Shown here piece by piece: positions 37,492 through 41,390 of a stretch of DNA of 41,390 nt. Source of the stretch: Alistipes sp. (lineage in GTDB: Bacteria; Bacteroidota; Bacteroidia; Bacteroidales; Rikenellaceae). Location of the stretch: NCBI GenBank assembly GCA_017647025.1, contig JAGCLL010000172.1, forward strand, positions 1 through 41,390. Direction: 5' to 3'. Position numbers and translations under genes: made by a program. The notes below the pieces were generated by a model, which was given only the letters and a program-made list of their open reading frames with translations, did not search any database and was not told the origin of the DNA. Each line of letters starts with the position of its first letter. The stretch's first letter is position 1.

Positions 37492-38604
37492 ATGGCAGAG
37501 TACTATTCCAATAGCATTAGCCGAAAGAGGCGTCGTCAGAGAAAGAGTTATAGCGGCAAGGAGTTCGCTCTAATTCTCCTCGATGTGGTGGTTCTAATTA
37601 TGATGCTGGGACTTATCTCTGCCTCCGTAATAGCGATTATCTGCCAATATATCTCACCTGTAAAGAGTGGTGTTTTGTCTATCGTTGCGCTCGGAGCCCC
37701 TATCATCTATCTGCTCGATATTGTGGTGATGTTCTATTGGGTGGTGCGTTGGCGCTGGTATCGTGCAGTTGCGATGATGGCGGTAGTGGTTGTGGGTATG
37801 TTCTACCTCCCCCGCTACTACAAATTTGAACTCGACCGCAAATACGACACCTCCTATGTAGAGCGACGCTTCACAAAGGTTATGACCTACAATGTGTTGG
37901 AGGGTAAGGACGAGGAGTTGCCTGCATATATAGCACAAAACAACCCCGACATTCTCTGTTTGCAGGAGATGGTCGATTTGGCTAATTTAGAGGTTTTGTG
38001 CGACAAGTATAATACCACCAAACAAGATGGTGATGGCGTTGGCAATCAGATATTTACACGATATAGAATTATTCGCAGCGGAGAGATAAACGGATTGCAT
38101 CGTCGCAATGGAGTTTGGGCAGATTTAAGGGTTAAGGAGGACACCATAAGAGTTGTGGCTCTGCACCTTCAATCGACCTCTATTCGTCCAGAGGACACTC
38201 GCTTTATAGAGAGGCACAAATACCTCGTAGATAGCGAGCGAGAGGAGCGATTTCGTAGCATCGCATCTCGCCTTGTCGAGAACAATCGCAAACGAGCCGA
38301 GCAGGCCGAGGTGGTGGCTCAGTTTCTGGCAACTTCGCCCCATACGACAATTGTTTGTGGCGATTTCAACGATGTTCCTCTCTCCTATACCTACAACACC
38401 ATATCTAATGGTGTTGAGGATACTTTTTCGAAGATGGCAACCGGCTTTACCTACACCTACAACACCCTCTATGGGCTGTTGCGCATAGACAATATCTTGG
38501 TGTCGCCTTCGGTCGAGGTTGTATCGTATGAGGTAGATAATACGGTGCAATTTTCGGATCACTTTCCAGTTATTGTAAGGGTAAAATTTAACAAGACTCT
38601 ATAA
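37492..38604 (+). CDS. Membrane-anchored endonuclease/exonuclease/phosphatase-family hydrolase
   Basis: 370 residues. Three hydrophobic segments at the N terminus (about 25-105) are followed by a soluble EEP domain. Its motifs are MTYNVLEG, DILCLQEM, NGVWADLRV...VVALHLQS, CGDFNDVPLSYTY and SDHFPVIV, including the metal-binding Asn, Glu, Asp and His residues. Such proteins hydrolyse phosphodiesters; this membrane-bound form may act on lipids or nucleic acids outside the cytoplasm. The stop TAA overlaps the next ATG by one base (TAATG), pointing to translational coupling. Confidence 0.88.
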   Translation: MAEYYSNSISRKRRRQRKSYSGKEFALILLDVVVLIMMLGLISASVIAIICQYISPVKSGVLSIVALGAPIIYLLDIVVMFYWVVRWRWYRAVAMMAVVVVGMFYLPRYYKFELDRKYDTSYVERRFTKVMTYNVLEGKDEELPAYIAQNNPDILCLQEMVDLANLEVLCDKYNTTKQDGDGVGNQIFTRYRIIRSGEINGLHRRNGVWADLRVKEDTIRVVALHLQSTSIRPEDTRFIERHKYLVDSEREERFRSIASRLVENNRKRAEQAEVVAQFLATSPHTTIVCGDFNDVPLSYTYNTISNGVEDTFSKMATGFTYTYNTLYGLLRIDNILVSPSVEVVSYEVDNTVQFSDHFPVIVRVKFNKTL

Positions 38605-39455
38605 TGAAGAAGACAAAATTTCTTCCGTTGGCAGTAGCGCTTCTATTTTGCGGATGCGCAACCGAAATGATTGAGTGTGAGGTGGCGGATAAAACCACCA
38701 CCCTCATGGTTACTTCAAGTAAACCTCGTACACAACTTGGAGAGTTTAACGATGGCGTGTGGAGTCTGGTGTGGAGCGAGGGAGATTGCCTTGCAGCCAA
38801 TGGCAATAGTTCGTCGGAGGCTCGCATAAGTGCCGAAAACCCAAGCCTTGCACAGTTCTCTTTCGTGGGCGATTTGACCTACCCTTGCAACCTCCTCTAT
38901 CCTGCACATTTCTATACCGATGCCACCACTATAACCCTCCCTGCAACGCAGGAGGCGGCTATTGATAAGTTCGCAACAAACACCTTGCCTATGGCGGCGG
39001 TATTGGCGGAGTCGGGTGGCAAAACCACTATGCAGCATCTGATGGGCGCAGTGTGCGTTCAGTTGCTGTTGGCCGAGGAGTCGGTCTTGGAGCACGGATC
39101 CCACTTGATTAAGAGAGTGGAGTTTTCGGGCAATAATAGAGAGCAGGTGTCGGGTGCCTTCGAGATAGACTACACCACAGCAACTCTCACTCCGATTGCG
39201 CAGGGCATCAAGGATAATCGTTCCGTAAGGGCTCGTGCAGAGCGTATGCTCTCTACCACCGAGCCAGTAAAGATATATGTTGTTGTTCCTGCACGAGAGT
39301 ATAGTTCAGGTTTCACTGTTCGAGTAGTTGATCAGGCAGGTCACTATATGGATATAAAGCGAGAGGGTAGTGTAACCATTCACAAGGGCAGATCCCTCAA
39401 ACTTAAACCCGTTAGATTTGTATCGGAGGGTACAATTATTGGTGTAATCATATAA
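38604..39455 (+). CDS. Fimbrillin-like lipoprotein
   Basis: 283 residues. The signal peptide ends in a lipobox with Cys18 (LLFCGC). Early after it come KPRTQLGEF, WSLVWSEGDCLAANG and ISAENPSLAQFSF, a pattern shared with Bacteroidota fimbrillin/Mfa-like proteins. HLMGAVCVQLLL and a late GAFEIDYTTATLTPIA segment also fit. These proteins are lipid-anchored and exported, and some are polymerised as pilus subunits after proteolysis; here there is no adjacent pilus gene and an Arg-type cleavage site is not proven. It overlaps the EEP gene by one base and is the last gene before the 39507 terminator. Confidence 0.75.
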   Translation: MKKTKFLPLAVALLFCGCATEMIECEVADKTTTLMVTSSKPRTQLGEFNDGVWSLVWSEGDCLAANGNSSSEARISAENPSLAQFSFVGDLTYPCNLLYPAHFYTDATTITLPATQEAAIDKFATNTLPMAAVLAESGGKTTMQHLMGAVCVQLLLAEESVLEHGSHLIKRVEFSGNNREQVSGAFEIDYTTATLTPIAQGIKDNRSVRARAERMLSTTEPVKIYVVVPAREYSSGFTVRVVDQAGHYMDIKREGSVTIHKGRSLKLKPVRFVSEGTIIGVII

Positions 39456-39472
39456 TTGAAGAATCTGTCTAA

Positions 39473-39497
39473 CAAGGCTCTTTTGGCATCTGCCTTG
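39473..39497 (+). repeat. Small hairpin after the lipoprotein gene
   Basis: CAAGGC (39473-39478) and GCCTTG (39492-39497) pair around a 13-base loop. The 16-base segment GGCTCTTTTGGCATCT (39476-39491) nearly repeats 34397-34413 after dnaJ, so both may be remnants of the same 3'-end element. Confidence 0.35.
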
Positions 39498-39506
39498 CCT
39501 TAGAAA

Positions 39507-39547
39507 AGAATGGGGGAGTTCAATCAAACTCCCCCATTCTATTTTAT
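39507..39547. terminator. Bidirectional intrinsic terminator between lipoprotein gene and rnr
   Basis: AGAATGGGGGAGTT (39507-39520) and AACTCCCCCATTCT (39527-39540) form a perfect 14-bp stem with a six-base loop and are followed by ATTTTAT. It separates two convergent genes and can serve both. Confidence 0.85.
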
Positions 39548-39558
39548 AATGTAAAATG

Positions 39559-41390
39559 TTAATACCTCTTTACAAATTCGAAGTCCAAGAGTCGGCGGCG
39601 CAGGTCGGCACTCTTGACTCGGATACGCACCTTATTACCAATGGTAAAGATTGTGCCTGTGGCGTGTCCGAATACCTCGTAACGCTCCTCGTCGAATTGG
39701 TAGTAGTCCCCCGGAATATCACGCATCAGCATCATACCCTCAACAATCGAATCCTCCAATTCCACGAAGATTCCCCACTCACTCATTCCGGAGATATGAC
39801 CATCGAACTCCTCACCGATTTTGTCAGCCATAAACTCCACCATCTTATACTTTATTGAGGCACGCTCCGCCTCGGAGGCGATAACCTCACGCTCAGAGCA
39901 ACGCACGCACAACGACTCGTGCATATCCTTATCCGCCGAGCGTTTGCCATCGAGGTAGCGTTGCAACAGACGATGCACCATCATATCGGGATAACGACGA
40001 ATGGGCGATGTGAAGTGGGTGTAGTATGGGAACGCCAAACCGTAGTGGCCGATATTGTCGGTGGTGTAGACCGCCTTTGCCATCGAGCGAATGGCGAGTG
40101 TCGAAACGACATTCTCTTCGGGTTTGCCTTTGATTGTTGCGAGCAACTTGTTCAACTCCTTGGCTGCGGCATTGCCCTTGTCGATTGGCGACTTGAAGAT
40201 GTGTCCAAAGCGTAGGATAAACGAACAGAAACGCTCGAACTTGTCGCTATTTGGCACATCGTGAACTCGGAAAATCATCGTGCGTTCCTTACCGTGCGCT
40301 CGTGCGCAGAACTCCGCCACACGACGGTTTGCCAAGAGCATAAACTCCTCGATAAGTTGGTTAGCCTCCTTCTGCACCTTGAAATATACCCCCGTAGGCT
40401 TGCCCTTTTCGTCGAGGTGGAACTTCGCCTCTCGGCGTGAGAATGCAATCGCACCCTTGCGGAAACGCTCCTTGCGAAGTGTTTGGGCGAGGTTGTGCAT
40501 AGTCAAAATCTCCTCCTTCATATCGCCCTCGCCACTTTCGATTACTTTTTGAGCCTCCTCGTATGAGAAGCGGCGGTCGGAGTGAATCACGGTGCGACCA
40601 AACCACTCCTGCAAGATTTTGCCCTTCTCGTCAATGTGGAAAACGGCAGAGAATGCGAGTTTATCTTCGTGAGGGCGCAACGAGCAGAGGTCGTTGCACA
40701 ACCTTTCGGGCAACATCGGAATAGTTCTATCAACCAGATAGACCGATGTTCCTCGCTCTATCGCCTCGTCGTCGATTGTCGAGTCGGGGCGAACATAGTG
40801 GGTTACATCGGCAATATGAACTCCAACCTCCCACTTGCCCTCGCCAATCTTTTGTATCGAGAGTGCATCGTCGAAGTCCTTTGCATCTGCCGGGTCTATC
40901 GTGAGGGTTGGCACATTGCGCATATCCCTGCGCTCGGCAATATCTCGCTCGGTGATGCGACCATCGATGGCATTTGCCGCCTTCTCGACCTGCTCCTCAA
41001 ACTTGTAAGGCAGGTTGTATTCGAGCAAAATGGCGTGCATCTCGGCGTCGTTATCGCCCGAAGCACCGAGGATATCTACCAACTCGCCCTGTGGCAGGCG
41101 GTCGCCATCGCGCCAATCGGTGATGCGTACCGCCACCTTGTCGTCTTGCTTGATGTCGGGGTATTTCTTGAGCGAAATAGCGATATCGACAGGCATCTTG
41201 CGCGAGTCGGGAACGACAATCGCCATACTCTTTGATGCTATCTCCACACGTCCTGCATAGCAACGCGGCGAGCGCTCCAACACCTTCGCAATCTCGCCCT
41301 CCTTGGCGCCATTGCGCGAGGTGTGGGTTACGATAACCTCCACGCGGTCGCCATTCAAGGCGTTGCGGGTGTTGCGCTGATGGATGAATA
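39559..41390 (-). CDS. rnr: Ribonuclease R, 5' part cut by window edge
   Basis: The frame is open from the right edge to the stop at 39559, giving about 609 residues; upstream codons read HQRNTRNALNGDRVEV, the end of an N-terminal cold-shock domain, so TTG at 41358 is an internal codon and not the start. A further OB segment is followed by the RNB domain with TIDPADAKDFDDALSI (metal-binding Asp) and EFMLLANRRVAEF. The C-terminal S1 domain contains GHISGMSEWGIFVEL. RNase R degrades structured RNA 3' to 5'. A family member is usually about 700 residues or longer, so roughly 100 residues lie outside the window. Confidence 0.95.
   Translation of the reverse strand, partial: FIHQRNTRNALNGDRVEVIVTHTSRNGAKEGEIAKVLERSPRCYAGRVEIASKSMAIVVPDSRKMPVDIAISLKKYPDIKQDDKVAVRITDWRDGDRLPQGELVDILGASGDNDAEMHAILLEYNLPYKFEEQVEKAANAIDGRITERDIAERRDMRNVPTLTIDPADAKDFDDALSIQKIGEGKWEVGVHIADVTHYVRPDSTIDDEAIERGTSVYLVDRTIPMLPERLCNDLCSLRPHEDKLAFSAVFHIDEKGKILQEWFGRTVIHSDRRFSYEEAQKVIESGEGDMKEEILTMHNLAQTLRKERFRKGAIAFSRREAKFHLDEKGKPTGVYFKVQKEANQLIEEFMLLANRRVAEFCARAHGKERTMIFRVHDVPNSDKFERFCSFILRFGHIFKSPIDKGNAAAKELNKLLATIKGKPEENVVSTLAIRSMAKAVYTTDNIGHYGLAFPYYTHFTSPIRRYPDMMVHRLLQRYLDGKRSADKDMHESLCVRCSEREVIASEAERASIKYKMVEFMADKIGEEFDGHISGMSEWGIFVELEDSIVEGMMLMRDIPGDYYQFDEERYEVFGHATGTIFTIGNKVRIRVKSADLRRRLLDFEFVKRY

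Noticed and set aside
41358..41358. TTG at 41358 as the start codon of rnr
   Set aside because: The frame continues upstream to the window edge with residues typical of the RNase R cold-shock domain, so the gene is truncated by the window.
1..41390. tRNA, rRNA, CRISPR arrays and insertion sequences
   Set aside because: None of the intergenic stretches shows a tRNA-like cloverleaf or TTCGA arm, regular repeat-spacer pattern or transposase frame.

Overview
The window looks like a chromosomal segment of a Bacteroidota bacterium, most likely a Bacteroidales member. Supporting signs are promoter -7 boxes of the Bacteroidota form TAnnTTTG, a fused MurF-alanine racemase, a fimbrillin-like lipoprotein, an MCE protein with a single N-terminal anchor, and weak or absent Shine-Dalgarno sequences. 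A Rikenellaceae/Alistipes-like host would fit, but this is a guess that cannot be proven from the window.

Layout. (1) 1-5238, minus strand: the start of PEP carboxykinase (cut by the window edge), a CYTH triphosphatase-like protein, a KdsC-type HAD phosphatase, a DUF2520 Rossmann protein, a THUMP-like SAM methyltransferase and a short ComEC. (2) 5256-14352, minus strand: a compact run of eleven phage-type genes (tail-like proteins, ClpP-like head protease, major capsid, portal, adaptor, holin, lysin) under one promoter region, with no integrase, terminase, repressor or tape measure. (3) 14494-16431, plus strand: mqnA and a CorA-type transporter, closed by a strong terminator. (4) 16438-29537, minus strand: a PAP2 phosphatase with its own promoter, then a seven-gene run (read amidase, GH3, MCE protein, mutS2, murF-alr, RsmI-like methylase, uvrB) whose gaps are at most 24 bases. 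(5) 29530-39455, plus strand: lptD, grpE, dnaJ, a small membrane protein, mutL, rhomboid protease, an EEP-family hydrolase and a fimbrillin-like lipoprotein. (6) A bidirectional terminator and then rnr (RNase R), minus strand, running off the right edge.

Most of the window is ordinary housekeeping: envelope assembly (LptD, amidase, MurF-Alr, MCE, KdsC), DNA repair (UvrB, MutS2, MutL), protein folding (GrpE, DnaJ), menaquinone synthesis (MqnA) and RNA decay (RNase R). The part that deserves attention is the phage-derived operon. All its reading frames are open, overlap or nearly touch, run tail-to-head instead of head-to-tail, and lie exactly between mqnA and comEC. Its leader carries a dyad over the -33 box, a 10-base tandem repeat at the expected transcription start, and a 13-bp hairpin. 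It could be a domesticated particle-forming system (gene-transfer-agent-like), a capsid-encoding satellite, or a trimmed prophage; the sequence alone cannot decide.

Smaller points are a MutL whose endonuclease metal motif is degenerate, a ComEC without the usual C-terminal hydrolase domain, several near-leaderless promoters, overlapping divergent promoters with a 20-base dyad between the amidase and lptD, and paired intergenic repeats around dnaJ.
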